Shown here piece by piece: positions 25,615 through 35,152 of a stretch of 64,000 bases of DNA. Positions within the stretch are counted from its first letter, which is position 1. Every line of letters starts with the position of its first letter. A program made the position numbers and the translations under genes. The notes beneath the pieces are model-generated. The model was not told where the DNA came from and did no database searches. It saw only the letters and a list, made by a program, of their open reading frames with translations. The stretch lies in the NCBI GenBank assembly GCA_903900155.1, contig CAIUMD010000105.1, positions 62,001 through 126,000 of the forward strand, written 5' to 3'. This DNA comes from an uncultured Caulobacterales bacterium (GTDB lineage Bacteria > Pseudomonadota > Alphaproteobacteria > Caulobacterales > Caulobacteraceae).

Positions 25615-27972
25615 ATGACCCTGACCCGCCGCTCTACGCTCGCCGCCCTGGGGGCCGCCTCGACCCTGACCGCCGCGCCCGCCCACGCCGCCCGGGCCAA
25701 GGCCGGGCCGTTGCGTCTCTGGTACCGCCAGCCCGCCAAGGAATGGGTCGAGGCCTTGCCGGTCGGCTCGGGCAAGCTGGGGGCGATGATCTTCGGCGGC
25801 GTCACGGCCGAGCGGCTGCAACTGAACGAGGATACCCTGTGGGCCGGCGGTCCGTACGAGCCGATCAATCCGGAGGCCAACGGCGCGCTGCCGGAGATCC
25901 GCCGCCTGATCGACGCCGGCGAATATGCGAAGGCCACCGATCTGGCCGACGCCAAGTTCATGGGCCTGCCCAAGCGGCAGATGTCGTACCAGACGATCGG
26001 CGACCTGAAGCTGGACTTCCCGGGCTTGGGCGAGGCGGGCAGTGACTATGTCCGCGACCTCGACATCGACGGTGCGCTGGCCACCACGAGCTTTACGTCC
26101 GGCGGCGTGCGTTACCTCCGCGAAGTGATCGGCAGCGCGCCGGACGGCGTGATCGCCGTGCGCCTGACGGCCAGCAAGAAGGGCGCGATCAGCGTCGACC
26201 TGTCCTTCGCCAGCCCGCTGAAGTCCAAGCCGGTCTCGTCGGTCGAGGGGACCCACCTGGTCCTGGCCGGCGCCAACGAGCCCTCGCAGGGCATCGACGC
26301 CAGGCTGAAGTTCGAGTGCCGCGTCGAGGTCAGGGCCAAGGGCGGCAAGGTCAGCGGCCAAATGGATGGCGAGCGCGGCGTGCTGTCGGTGAAGGGCGCC
26401 GACGAGGTGCTGCTGCTGATCGCGGCGGCCACCAGCTATCGCCACTATGACGACGTGTCGGGCGATCCGACGGCGCTGAACAAGGCGACCCTGGGTAAGC
26501 TCAGCACCAAGCCGTGGGCCAAGATGCTGGCCGAGCACCAGGCCGATCACCGGGGCCTGTTCCGCCGCGTCGGCGTCGACTTCGGCCGCACCCGCGCTGA
26601 CCTTCTGCCGACCGATATGCGCATCAAGCAGTCGCCGACCACCGACGACCCGTCGCTGGCGGCGCTGTACTACCAGTACGGCCGCTACCTGCTGATCGCC
26701 TGCTCGCGTCCGGGCAGCCAGCCGGCCAACCTGCAGGGCGTCTGGAACGACAAGACGTTCGCGCCCTGGGGCGGCAAGTACACGATCAACATCAATACCG
26801 AGATGAACTACTGGCCGGCCGAGCCGACCAGCTTGCCGGAACTGGTCGAACCGCTGATCGCGCTGGTCAAGGATATCTCCGAGACCGGCGCGCGCATGGC
26901 CAAGGCCATGTACGGCGCGCGCGGCTGGGTCACGCACCACAACACCGACCTGTGGCGGGCGACCGCGCCGATCGACGGCGCCAAGTACGGCGTCTGGCCG
27001 ACCGGCGGCGCGTGGCTGTGCAAGCACGTCTGGGACCATTACGACTACGGTCGCGACAAGGCCTATCTGGAGCGGGTCTATCCGCTGATGAAGGGCTCGG
27101 CGCGGTTCTTCCTGGACACCCTGGTGGTCGATCCGAAGTTCGGCGTGCTGGTCACCAACCCGTCGATCTCGCCCGAGAACGATCACGGCCATGGCTCGTC
27201 CATCGTCGCCGGCCCCACCATGGACCAGGCGATCGTCCGTGACCTATTCGACAACTGCCTGAAGGCCGAAGCCATCCTGGGCGGTGATCCGGCCTTTGTC
27301 GCCGAGCTGAAGGCGGCGCGCGACAAGCTGGCGCCGTACAAGATCGGCAAGGACGGCCAGCTGCAGGAATGGCAGGAGGACTGGGACGCCGACGCCAAGG
27401 ATGTGCACCATCGTCACGTCTCGCACCTGTACGGCCTGTTCCCGTCGGACCAGATCTCGATCGACACCACGCCCAAGCTGGCGGCGGCGGCCAAGACCAC
27501 CCTGATCACGCGCGGCGATCTTTCGACCGGCTGGGCCATCGCCTGGCGCCTGAACCTGTGGTCGCGCCTGGGCGACGGGGATCACGCCCACGGCATCCTG
27601 AAGCTGCTGCTGGGTCCCGAGCGCACCTATCCCAACATGTTCGACGCCCACCCGCCGTTCCAGATCGACGGCAATTTCGGCGGGACCTCGGGCATGACCG
27701 AGATGGTCCTGCAAAGCCGCAACGACCGCATCTATCTGCTGGCGGCCCTTCCATCGGCCTGGCCGACCGGCCACATTACGGGCCTGCGGGCGCGCGGCGC
27801 GGTCGGGGTCGATGTCCGCTGGGCGGGTGGCAAGCTGACCGAGGCGGTGCTGACGGCCAAGGCTGACGGCGAGCATACGGTAGTCCATGCCGGCTCGACG
27901 CTGAAGGTCGCGCTGAAGAAGGGGCAGAGCGCTCGCCTCGTCGTGCGCAACGGCGCCCTGGCGCGCGCATGA
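25615..27972 (+). CDS. Exported GH95 alpha-L-fucosidase (or alpha-L-galactosidase)
   Basis: A 785-residue secreted glycoside hydrolase with an N-terminal export signal that may be Tat type (TLTRRSTLAAL). The opening YRQPAKEWVEALPVGSGKLG and QLNEDTLWAGGP blocks, the central PANLQGVWN and NINTEMNYWPAEP, and the late DGNFGGTSGMTEM are all characteristic of GH95. The family removes terminal alpha-1,2-L-fucosyl or L-galactosyl residues, such as those on xyloglucan or rhamnogalacturonan II. Released fucose would feed the adjacent fucose operon. Its stop overlaps the pectinesterase start (ATGA). Confidence 0.9.
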   Translation: MTLTRRSTLAALGAASTLTAAPAHAARAKAGPLRLWYRQPAKEWVEALPVGSGKLGAMIFGGVTAERLQLNEDTLWAGGPYEPINPEANGALPEIRRLIDAGEYAKATDLADAKFMGLPKRQMSYQTIGDLKLDFPGLGEAGSDYVRDLDIDGALATTSFTSGGVRYLREVIGSAPDGVIAVRLTASKKGAISVDLSFASPLKSKPVSSVEGTHLVLAGANEPSQGIDARLKFECRVEVRAKGGKVSGQMDGERGVLSVKGADEVLLLIAAATSYRHYDDVSGDPTALNKATLGKLSTKPWAKMLAEHQADHRGLFRRVGVDFGRTRADLLPTDMRIKQSPTTDDPSLAALYYQYGRYLLIACSRPGSQPANLQGVWNDKTFAPWGGKYTININTEMNYWPAEPTSLPELVEPLIALVKDISETGARMAKAMYGARGWVTHHNTDLWRATAPIDGAKYGVWPTGGAWLCKHVWDHYDYGRDKAYLERVYPLMKGSARFFLDTLVVDPKFGVLVTNPSISPENDHGHGSSIVAGPTMDQAIVRDLFDNCLKAEAILGGDPAFVAELKAARDKLAPYKIGKDGQLQEWQEDWDADAKDVHHRHVSHLYGLFPSDQISIDTTPKLAAAAKTTLITRGDLSTGWAIAWRLNLWSRLGDGDHAHGILKLLLGPERTYPNMFDAHPPFQIDGNFGGTSGMTEMVLQSRNDRIYLLAALPSAWPTGHITGLRARGAVGVDVRWAGGKLTEAVLTAKADGEHTVVHAGSTLKVALKKGQSARLVVRNGALARA

Positions 27973-28928
27973 TCGACGCGCGTCTGGTCCTGGGCCTGTT
28001 GCTGGCCACGGCGCTGAGCAATGTCGCCCTCGCCGAGACCCTGCGGGTCGGCCCTAAGGCGTCCTACAAGACCCTGACCGCCGCGGTCGAGGCCTTGCCG
28101 GCCGACGGCGGTACGATCGAGCTGGCGCCCGGCGAGTACCGTGAGAAGGTGACGATCGCCAAGCCGAATGTCCGCCTGGTGGGCGAGGGGGCTAGGCCCC
28201 AGGACGTGGTCATCGTCTGGAGCGACGGCGCGCGCAACGCCGGGGGGACCTTCAAGTCGTTCACGATGAACGTCACCGGCGACGGCTTCAAAGCCAAGAA
28301 CCTGACGATCCAGAACGACTACCGCCTGAAGGATCCGAACCCGTCCCAGGCCGTCGCCCTGGCGATCACCGCCGACCGCGCCGTGCTGGAGAAAGTGCGC
28401 CTGCTGGGCGCGCAGGACACGCTGTACGCCGCCTCCAAGAAGGACAAGCCCAGCCGGCAATACTTCAAGGACTGCTACATCGAGGGCCATGTCGACTTCA
28501 TCTTCGGCGACGCCAAGGCCTTCTTCGACCGCTGCCATATTCACGGCATCGCCCACCAGAGCGTGATGATCACGGCGCAAAGCAAGAACCGGCCTGACCA
28601 GGACAGCGCCTATGTCTTCGACCGCACCCTGATCACGGCCGACAAGGACGCCACGGGCATCTTCTTCGGCCGCGCCTGGCGGCCGCTGGCCACGGTGATC
28701 TTCATGCGCTCGCGCATTGAGGCGCCGCTGGATCCCGCCGGCTGGCGCGAGTGGACGCCGGGCAAGACCGACACGCTAAGCACCGCCTATTTCGCCGAGT
28801 ACGCCTCGACCGGTCCGGGGGCCAGTCCCAAGACCCGCGAGCCGCGCACCCATCAGCTGACCGACGACCAGGCCAAGGCCTGGGATCGCCGCAAATTCCT
28901 GGCCGGCCCCGACGGCTGGAACCCCTGA
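27969..28928 (+). CDS. Exported pectinesterase (CE8)
   Basis: A 319-residue secreted pectin methylesterase that de-esterifies homogalacturonan, preparing it for pectate lyase. A signal peptide ends near ALAET at residue 24. All family motifs are visible: LLGAQDTLY (about residue 149), YIEGHVDFIFGDAKAFFD with the catalytic Asp (about 172) and GRAWRP with the substrate-binding Arg (about 236). The start codon overlaps the stop of the fucosidase gene by four bases, showing translational coupling. Confidence 0.93.
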   Translation: MIDARLVLGLLLATALSNVALAETLRVGPKASYKTLTAAVEALPADGGTIELAPGEYREKVTIAKPNVRLVGEGARPQDVVIVWSDGARNAGGTFKSFTMNVTGDGFKAKNLTIQNDYRLKDPNPSQAVALAITADRAVLEKVRLLGAQDTLYAASKKDKPSRQYFKDCYIEGHVDFIFGDAKAFFDRCHIHGIAHQSVMITAQSKNRPDQDSAYVFDRTLITADKDATGIFFGRAWRPLATVIFMRSRIEAPLDPAGWREWTPGKTDTLSTAYFAEYASTGPGASPKTREPRTHQLTDDQAKAWDRRKFLAGPDGWNP

Positions 28929-28941
28929 GAACGAGTATTCC

Positions 28942-31900
28942 ATGCGTCTCGACCGCCGCAGCTTCCTGACCACCAGCCTGGGCGTCGCCGCCGCCACGGG
29001 CCTGGCGCCAACCACCGGCTTCGCCGCCGAGCCGTCGCTGGCTCTCCCGGACGACGGCTGGCGGCTGTGGATCGACCAGGGCGCGGCCTGGAAGGACGAC
29101 GTCATCCATCTGCCGGGGACGTTCGAACTGGCCAGGCTGCCGGTGAACCCGCCGACCGGCGGCTGGGGCGCCTTGGCCTCGGGCGAGGCGATCACCGTCA
29201 CCTTGCCGACCACGGTCGAGCAGCACTTCTGGGGCGCGTTCGGCGCGCGGCCCTACGGCGCCGACGAGTACCGCTACGCCGAGGACGACGATGTGCCGCG
29301 CTACGGCGCCTACAAGGGCGTGTCGTGGTGGAGCCGGACCGTCGACATCCCGGCGTCCGCAAAAGGCCAACGCGTGATGCTGAACATCCGCGGCGCGCGC
29401 ATGCGGGCCGAGGTGTTCCTGAACGAGCAACTGGTCGGCTACTCGATCATGTCGGAGCTGCCGATCCACTGCGATCTCAGCGACGCCATGAAGCCCGGCG
29501 AGGCCAACCGCCTGTCGATCCGCATCACCAATCCGGGCGGCCGCTTCGACTGGCGCGACTCCACGACCATGATGTGGGGCAAGCTGAAGGTCTTCGCCTC
29601 GCACGGCTTCGGCGGCCTGGATCGCGGCGTCACCCTGAGCATCCACCCGCGTGCGGCGCGCATCGACGACGCCTGGGTGCTGAACACGCCCAATCCGCGC
29701 CAGGTCACCGGCTTCATGGAGGTCGTGCTCGACAAGCCGCTGCCCAAGACGGGCCTGGATAAGCTGAAGACCAAGGCCGTCGTCGAGCTGACCGATGACA
29801 AGGGCGCGCCGGTCGCCGCCACGGCGACGATGGACGCTGTCGAAGCGCTGGACGACAAGCGCCTGCGGGTCCGCTTCACGGTCGCCGCGCCCGGCGCTCA
29901 GATCTGGGACCTGAAGACCCCGGTGCTGCACCGCCTGCGCTTTTGGTGGACCGAAGCCAAGGGCGCGGTCGACACGCGCGAGGTCCGCTTCGGCTTCCGC
30001 TGGTTCGGCGTCGACGGCGTCGGGACCGACGCGCTGCTGCGCCTGAACGGCCGCCGCGTGCGGCTCTATTCGGCGATCTCGTGGGGCTATTGGGGCTTCA
30101 ACGGCCTGTGGCCGACGCCGGAACTGGCCAAGCGCGAGGTGACCTCGGCCCACGCCCTGGGCCTGAACGCGCTGCACTTCCACCGCAATGTCGGCAAGCC
30201 CGAGGTGTTCGACGCAATGGACGAGATGGGCCTCTTGCGGGTCATGGAGCCCGGCGGCGGCCGCCACGCCATCGGCCGTGACCTCAAGCCCGGCGAGAAG
30301 CTCTCCGAAGCCGATACGTTCAGCCGCGATTTCCTGGTCGAGAAGTGCAAGACCATGGTCCGTGCGTTCCGCTCGCGGCCGTCGCTTGTGCAGTACACCC
30401 TGCAGAATGAGATCGGCGCGAACCTGGCCAATCCCGACGTGCAGGCGGTGCTGAAGGCCATGCACGACCTGGACCCCAGCCGCGCGGTGATCCTGAACGA
30501 CGGCTTCGTCAAGCGCGGCGCGGCCCAGGCCATGTACCTGCCGTACAACGACCACTACTACCGCTCGGACGTCGAGGAATGGGGCGGCTGGTGGGTCGAG
30601 CACCAGGGCGCCGGCGACCAGTGGTACGACCGCTTCTACAAGTCCAAGGACGACTACATCCACATGCAGAAGGGCAAGCCCTTCATCGTCGAGTTCGGCG
30701 AGATGCAGGGGTGCGCCACGGCCGACAATCACGAGGCCATGGTCGTCGAGATCCTGGCCAAGGGCGGCAAGAGCTACGACCTGCAGGACCACAAGGACAT
30801 CGTCGCGGCCACCAATAGCTATATCGAGCGCTGGGGTTTCAAACAGGCCTTCCCGACATCCGAGACGCTGTGGCTGTCGGTCGGCCGCAAGGTCTATGAG
30901 AGCTGGCGCAACTATCTCGAGAACATCCGCCTGGGCGAGACGGTCGACGTGGCGGCGATCTCGGGCTGGGAGACCACCTCGATCGAGAACCACTCGGGCA
31001 TTGTCGACGTGCTGCGCGGCTTCAAGGCCGATCCGACCCTGCTGAGCCAGGCCCTGCGGCCGGTGATGGCGATCGCCAAGCCGCGCGCCCTGGCCTATGC
31101 GGCCGGCGAGACCGCCGAGCTGGACATCTGGTTCTTCAACGACAGCGGCGCGCCGGCGACCGGCGAGGTCGTGCTGAGCCTGGTGGGCGAGAGCGGCGCG
31201 GTCCAGGAACTGGGTCGTTGGCCGGCTCCCACCCAGACGCCCGACCAGTTGAGCTATCTGCTGGCCGAGAGCTTCCGAACGCCGGCCCTGACGCGTCCGG
31301 GCCTGAACACGATCCGCGTAGCCTTCGGCGACGTGGTCTCCGACCGCGAGATCTGGGTGACGGCCGCCGCGGCCAAACCCGTCAAGCCGATCAAGCTGGG
31401 CGTCTCGGGCATCGCCAAGAGCCTGCGCGAGCAACTCGTCGCCCTGCCGAATGTCGTGGTCGAGGATTTCAAGCCGGGCGTTCGCTACGCCGGCATCGTC
31501 GCCTCGGGCCTGAAGACCGACGAGATCATCCGCCGCCAGGTCGGCGAGCAGACCGGTCTCGAGGCCCAGCCCAAGAAGGGCGAGAAGCCGGTCGTGGTGC
31601 TGGGCGAACTGCCGGCCGAGGTGCTGGCCGCCGCCAAGGCGGGGACGCCGCTCTTGGCCATGGTCCAGGAAGACGGCTTGGCCGACGGCGTCGCCAAGCA
31701 GCTGCAGAGCCTGGGCCTGTTCAGCTACACGGGCCAGGTCGGCGGTCTGCGCGCGCCGTGGATGGGCAACTGGAACTATGTCCGCGCCCACTCGACTTTT
31801 GCGGGCCTGCCGACCGACATGGCCATGAGCGTGCTGCACCAGGTCGAGGGCCAGCCCTCGAACGGCTTGCTCATCGACGGGGACGGCATTGAGGTGGTCG

Positions 31901-32061
31901 CCGCCTACAGCCGCGACCACGACCGCAAGAACGGCGCGGCCAGCTTCACGGTCCGCAAGGACAAGGCCCGCGTGCTGGTCCACCGCCTGCCGGACATGGT
32001 CAAGCCTTTGCAGCAGCGGTGGCTGGCCAATGCGGTGAGCTGGTTGGCGACCGGCGCCTAA
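28942..32061 (+). CDS. Exported GH2-family glycoside hydrolase with C-terminal extension
   Basis: A 1039-residue enzyme with a Tat-like signal (LDRRSFLTTSLGV). It shows a GH2 sugar-binding jelly roll (about 50-230), an immunoglobulin-like domain, a TIM barrel (about 360-660) with acid/base Glu in YTLQNEIG (about 490) and nucleophile Glu in PFIVEFGEMQG (about 585), and about 370 further residues including beta-sandwich and alpha/beta-like parts. GH2 contains beta-galactosidases, glucuronidases and arabinopyranosidases, so the sugar cannot be assigned; a pectin side-chain substrate is inferred from the operon. It follows the pectinesterase by 13 bp. Confidence 0.85.
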   Translation: MRLDRRSFLTTSLGVAAATGLAPTTGFAAEPSLALPDDGWRLWIDQGAAWKDDVIHLPGTFELARLPVNPPTGGWGALASGEAITVTLPTTVEQHFWGAFGARPYGADEYRYAEDDDVPRYGAYKGVSWWSRTVDIPASAKGQRVMLNIRGARMRAEVFLNEQLVGYSIMSELPIHCDLSDAMKPGEANRLSIRITNPGGRFDWRDSTTMMWGKLKVFASHGFGGLDRGVTLSIHPRAARIDDAWVLNTPNPRQVTGFMEVVLDKPLPKTGLDKLKTKAVVELTDDKGAPVAATATMDAVEALDDKRLRVRFTVAAPGAQIWDLKTPVLHRLRFWWTEAKGAVDTREVRFGFRWFGVDGVGTDALLRLNGRRVRLYSAISWGYWGFNGLWPTPELAKREVTSAHALGLNALHFHRNVGKPEVFDAMDEMGLLRVMEPGGGRHAIGRDLKPGEKLSEADTFSRDFLVEKCKTMVRAFRSRPSLVQYTLQNEIGANLANPDVQAVLKAMHDLDPSRAVILNDGFVKRGAAQAMYLPYNDHYYRSDVEEWGGWWVEHQGAGDQWYDRFYKSKDDYIHMQKGKPFIVEFGEMQGCATADNHEAMVVEILAKGGKSYDLQDHKDIVAATNSYIERWGFKQAFPTSETLWLSVGRKVYESWRNYLENIRLGETVDVAAISGWETTSIENHSGIVDVLRGFKADPTLLSQALRPVMAIAKPRALAYAAGETAELDIWFFNDSGAPATGEVVLSLVGESGAVQELGRWPAPTQTPDQLSYLLAESFRTPALTRPGLNTIRVAFGDVVSDREIWVTAAAAKPVKPIKLGVSGIAKSLREQLVALPNVVVEDFKPGVRYAGIVASGLKTDEIIRRQVGEQTGLEAQPKKGEKPVVVLGELPAEVLAAAKAGTPLLAMVQEDGLADGVAKQLQSLGLFSYTGQVGGLRAPWMGNWNYVRAHSTFAGLPTDMAMSVLHQVEGQPSNGLLIDGDGIEVVAAYSRDHDRKNGAASFTVRKDKARVLVHRLPDMVKPLQQRWLANAVSWLATGA

Positions 32062-32086
32062 ACCAAGAAAAGAGGGAGGGCTTTTG

Positions 32087-33319
32087 ATGATCACCCGACG
32101 CGACACGCTGCTGGCCGCCGCTGCCCTGGCGGCCACGCCCGGCCTCGTCATGGCCGCGCCGCGCAAGGCGCCGTTCGAGCGCCTGGGCTGGGCCGGCAAG
32201 ACGCTCGGCGGCGACGGCGGCAAGGTCATCCGGGTCAAGACCCTGGCCGGCGGCGGTCCTGGTTCTTTGCGTGAAGCTATCGCCGCAAAGGGGCCGCGCA
32301 CGATCGTCTTCGACGTCGGCGGGGTGATCGACCTGGCCCGTCACAGCATCAAGGTCACCGAGCCCTTCCTGACCATCGCCGGCGAGACCGCGCCGTCGCC
32401 GGGCGTCACCCTGATCAAGGGCAGCCTGGCCATCGAAAGCCACGACGTCATCGTCCGCCACATCCGCGTGCGCGCCGGTCGCGACGGCGAGCCCAGCAAA
32501 AGCGGCTGGGAAGTCGACGGCATCACCTGCTGGAAGGCCTACGACGTCATCGTCGACCACTGCTCGACCAGCTGGGCCACCGACGAGAACCTGTCGGCCT
32601 CGGGCCCGCGCTTCTCGGGCGGCGAGGACCCGGCCAAGTGGCGCGCCGGAACCTCGCACCGCATCACCTTCAGCAACAACATCGTCGCCGAGGGCCTGTC
32701 GAACGCCAGCCACCTGAAGGGCGAGCACTCCAAGGGCAGCCTGATCCACGACAACGCTTACGATGTGTTGATCGCCCGCAACCTGTATGCCCACAACCGC
32801 GAGCGCAACCAGCTGTTCAAGGGCGGGGTCGAGGCCGTGACGGTCAACAACTTCATCTACAATCCCGGCACGCGCTGCATGCACTACGCCCTGAACGCCA
32901 GCGAGTGGGTCGGCCACCAGTGGCGCGTGGGCCAGCTGGCCATCGCCGGCAATGTCGTGAAGGGCGGCGCCTCGACCCGGCCGGACCTGCCGTTCCTGAT
33001 CGTCGAGGGGCAGGGGGACCTGGAGCTGTACGCCTTCGACAATCCGGCCCACTATGCCGACGGGACCGAGATGCCGCCGGTGCGCATCCTCAACACCGAC
33101 CCGTTCCCCAAGATCAAGCACCTGACCAAGCCGCCGTTCTGGCCGGAGGGGCTGAAGCTGATGCCCTCCAGCCAGGTCGAGGCCTATGTGCTGGCCAATG
33201 CCGGCGCGCGACCCTGGGACCGCGACCCCGTCGATCGCCGAATCATCCGCGAGGTCAAGACCGGGACAGGCAAGGTGATCGACGACGAGAAGGACGTCGG
33301 GGGTTACCCGAAGGCTTAG
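32087..33319 (+). CDS. Exported pectate lyase (PL1 family)
   Basis: A 410-residue secreted parallel beta-helix lyase that cleaves polygalacturonate by beta-elimination. A Tat-type signal (ITRRDTLLAAAALA) is at the N-terminus. PL1-like landmarks are GGGPGSLREAI and TIVFDVGGVIDL near residue 60-85, VIVDHCSTSWATDENLS (about 155) and the HRITFSNNIVAEGL block (about 190). GGGAGGG lies 7 bp before the ATG; an adjacent in-frame TTG is a less likely start. It is the last gene of the pectin operon and is followed by a long palindromic repeat that may terminate it. Confidence 0.9.
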   Translation: MITRRDTLLAAAALAATPGLVMAAPRKAPFERLGWAGKTLGGDGGKVIRVKTLAGGGPGSLREAIAAKGPRTIVFDVGGVIDLARHSIKVTEPFLTIAGETAPSPGVTLIKGSLAIESHDVIVRHIRVRAGRDGEPSKSGWEVDGITCWKAYDVIVDHCSTSWATDENLSASGPRFSGGEDPAKWRAGTSHRITFSNNIVAEGLSNASHLKGEHSKGSLIHDNAYDVLIARNLYAHNRERNQLFKGGVEAVTVNNFIYNPGTRCMHYALNASEWVGHQWRVGQLAIAGNVVKGGASTRPDLPFLIVEGQGDLELYAFDNPAHYADGTEMPPVRILNTDPFPKIKHLTKPPFWPEGLKLMPSSQVEAYVLANAGARPWDRDPVDRRIIREVKTGTGKVIDDEKDVGGYPKA

Positions 33320-33331
33320 TCGGTTCGAGAA

Positions 33332-33416
33332 CCTCGCCCTTCGACAAGCTCAGGGTGAGGTTCTCTACTGACAAGCGTTGCAATAGTCCTCACCCTGAGC
33401 CTGTCGAAGGGCGAGG
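33332..33416. repeat. REP-like intergenic palindromic repeat, copy 2
   Basis: The arms CCTCGCCCTTCGACAAGCTC and its near-complement CCTGTCGAAGGGCGAGG are separated by about 28 bp. The arms are nearly identical to those at 7801-7888, while the spacers differ. The element lies between the pectate lyase gene and the next gene, on the transcription path. Confidence 0.85.
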
Positions 33417-33477
33417 GCGGTCCCTGTGTCTCTCACACCGATGGCGTATCGGCCCCGTTCCGGCTAAGACCCGCGCC

Positions 33478-35118
33478 ATGCTGCGTATCTCGGAACTGAA
33501 GCTGCCGCTCGGCCACCCGCCGGAGGCCATGGCGCCGGCCATTGTCGAGCGTCTCAGGATCGCGCCCGACGAGTTGCTGAGCCACGTGGTGGCGCGTCGG
33601 GCCCACGACGCGCGCCGCAAGTCGGCGATCCTGATGGTCTATTCGGTGGACGTCGAGCTGCGCGACGAGGCCGCGGTCCTGGAGCGCTTCAAGGGCGATC
33701 ACCATGTCCGCGTCCGACCCGACACCGACTACAGGTTCGTGGCCCAGGCGCCGGAGGGCTTCGACGGTCCGCGCCCGGTGGTCATCGGCGCCGGTCCCTG
33801 CGGCCTGTTCGCCGGCCTGATCCTGGCCCAGATGGGCCTGAAGCCGATCATCGTCGATCGCGGCAAGATCGTGCGCGAGCGGACCAAGGACACCTGGGGC
33901 CTGTGGCGCAAGAGCGAGCTGAATCCGGAGTCCAACGTCCAGTTCGGCGAGGGCGGGGCGGGGACCTTCTCGGACGGCAAGCTCTACAGCCAGATCAAGG
34001 ATCCGCGCTTCCTGGGCCGCAAGGTGCTTGAGGAGTTCGTCGCCGCTGGCGCGCCGGAAGAGATCCTGACCGAGGCCCATCCGCACATCGGCACCTTCCG
34101 CCTGGTGCACATGGTCGAGCAGATGCGCGCGCTCATCGAGAGCCTGGGCGGCGAATATCGCTGGCAGCACCGGGTCGAGGACTTCGACATCGAGGTCGCC
34201 GCCGACGGTTCGCGCAAGCTGAAGGGCCTGCACATCGCCGGCCACGGCTATCTGCCCGCGACGCACGTGGTCATGGCCCTGGGCCACAGCGCCCGCGACA
34301 CCTTCCAGACGCTGCACGATCGCGGCGTCCATATCGAGGCCAAGCCGTTCTCGATCGGCGTGCGGATCGAGCATCCGCAGTCGTGGATGGACAAGGCGCG
34401 CTTTGGCGACTGCGCCGGTCACCCGGACCTGGGCGCGGCCGACTACAGCCTGTCGCACCACTGCAGCAACGGTCGCACGGTTTACAGCTTCTGCATGTGC
34501 CCGGGCGGCACGGTGGTGGCGGCGACCTCCGAGCCCGGCCGCGTCGTGACCAACGGCATGAGCCAGTATTCGCGCAACGAGCGGAACGCCAATTCGGGCT
34601 TTGTGGTCGGCATCGATCCCGAGCGCGATTATCCGGGTCACCCGCTGGCCGGCATCGAGTTCCAGCGCAAGTGGGAAAGCCTGGCCTATGTGGCGGGCGG
34701 CTCCAGCTACAAGGCGCCGGGCCAGAAGGTCGGCGACTTCATGGCTGGCCGGCCGTCGAGCGAATTTGGCGAGGTGCAGCCGTCCTACAAGCCGGGCGTG
34801 ACCTTGACCGACCTGTCGGCCTGCCTGCCGGACTTCGTGATCGCGGCCATGCGCGAGGCGCTGCCGGTCTTCGGCCGCCAGATCGCCGGCTACGATCATC
34901 CGGACGTGGTCCTGACCGGCGTCGAGACCCGGACCTCCTCGCCGATCCGCATCACGCGCGGCAAGGACTTCCAGAGCCTCAACACCGCCGGCCTGTTCCC
35001 GGCCGGAGAGGGCGCGGGCTATGCCGGCGGCATCCTTTCGGCGGCGGTGGACGGCATCAAGGTCGCCGAGGCCGTGGCGCAGGCGTACGTGGCCGAAGGC
35101 CTGATCGCGGCCCGCTGA
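33478..35118 (+). CDS. FAD-dependent oxidoreductase (COG2509 family)
   Basis: A 546-residue cytoplasmic flavoprotein of the uncharacterised NAD(FAD)-utilising dehydrogenase family. After an N-terminal alpha/beta domain (about 1-95), which resembles the S4-like start of this family, comes the FAD-binding VIGAGPCGLFAGLILA (about 102). QFGEGGAGTFSDGKLYSQI (about 158) and the C-terminal NTAGLFPAGEGAGYAGGILS (about 502) complete the signature. The function is unknown; some members are linked to iron-sulfur or cofactor metabolism only by context. It is a single gene after the repeat, followed by a small hypothetical gene. Confidence 0.87.
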   Translation: MLRISELKLPLGHPPEAMAPAIVERLRIAPDELLSHVVARRAHDARRKSAILMVYSVDVELRDEAAVLERFKGDHHVRVRPDTDYRFVAQAPEGFDGPRPVVIGAGPCGLFAGLILAQMGLKPIIVDRGKIVRERTKDTWGLWRKSELNPESNVQFGEGGAGTFSDGKLYSQIKDPRFLGRKVLEEFVAAGAPEEILTEAHPHIGTFRLVHMVEQMRALIESLGGEYRWQHRVEDFDIEVAADGSRKLKGLHIAGHGYLPATHVVMALGHSARDTFQTLHDRGVHIEAKPFSIGVRIEHPQSWMDKARFGDCAGHPDLGAADYSLSHHCSNGRTVYSFCMCPGGTVVAATSEPGRVVTNGMSQYSRNERNANSGFVVGIDPERDYPGHPLAGIEFQRKWESLAYVAGGSSYKAPGQKVGDFMAGRPSSEFGEVQPSYKPGVTLTDLSACLPDFVIAAMREALPVFGRQIAGYDHPDVVLTGVETRTSSPIRITRGKDFQSLNTAGLFPAGEGAGYAGGILSAAVDGIKVAEAVAQAYVAEGLIAAR

Positions 35119-35152
35119 CAGGATCTGGCTCTGCGCCCGATCTAAGGCCGGC

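Noticed and set aside
28702..32301. A 1199-codon minus-strand open frame
   Set aside because: It lies antisense to the pectinesterase and GH2 genes, which have clear family motifs; the antisense product is low-complexity and Arg/Val/Gln-rich.
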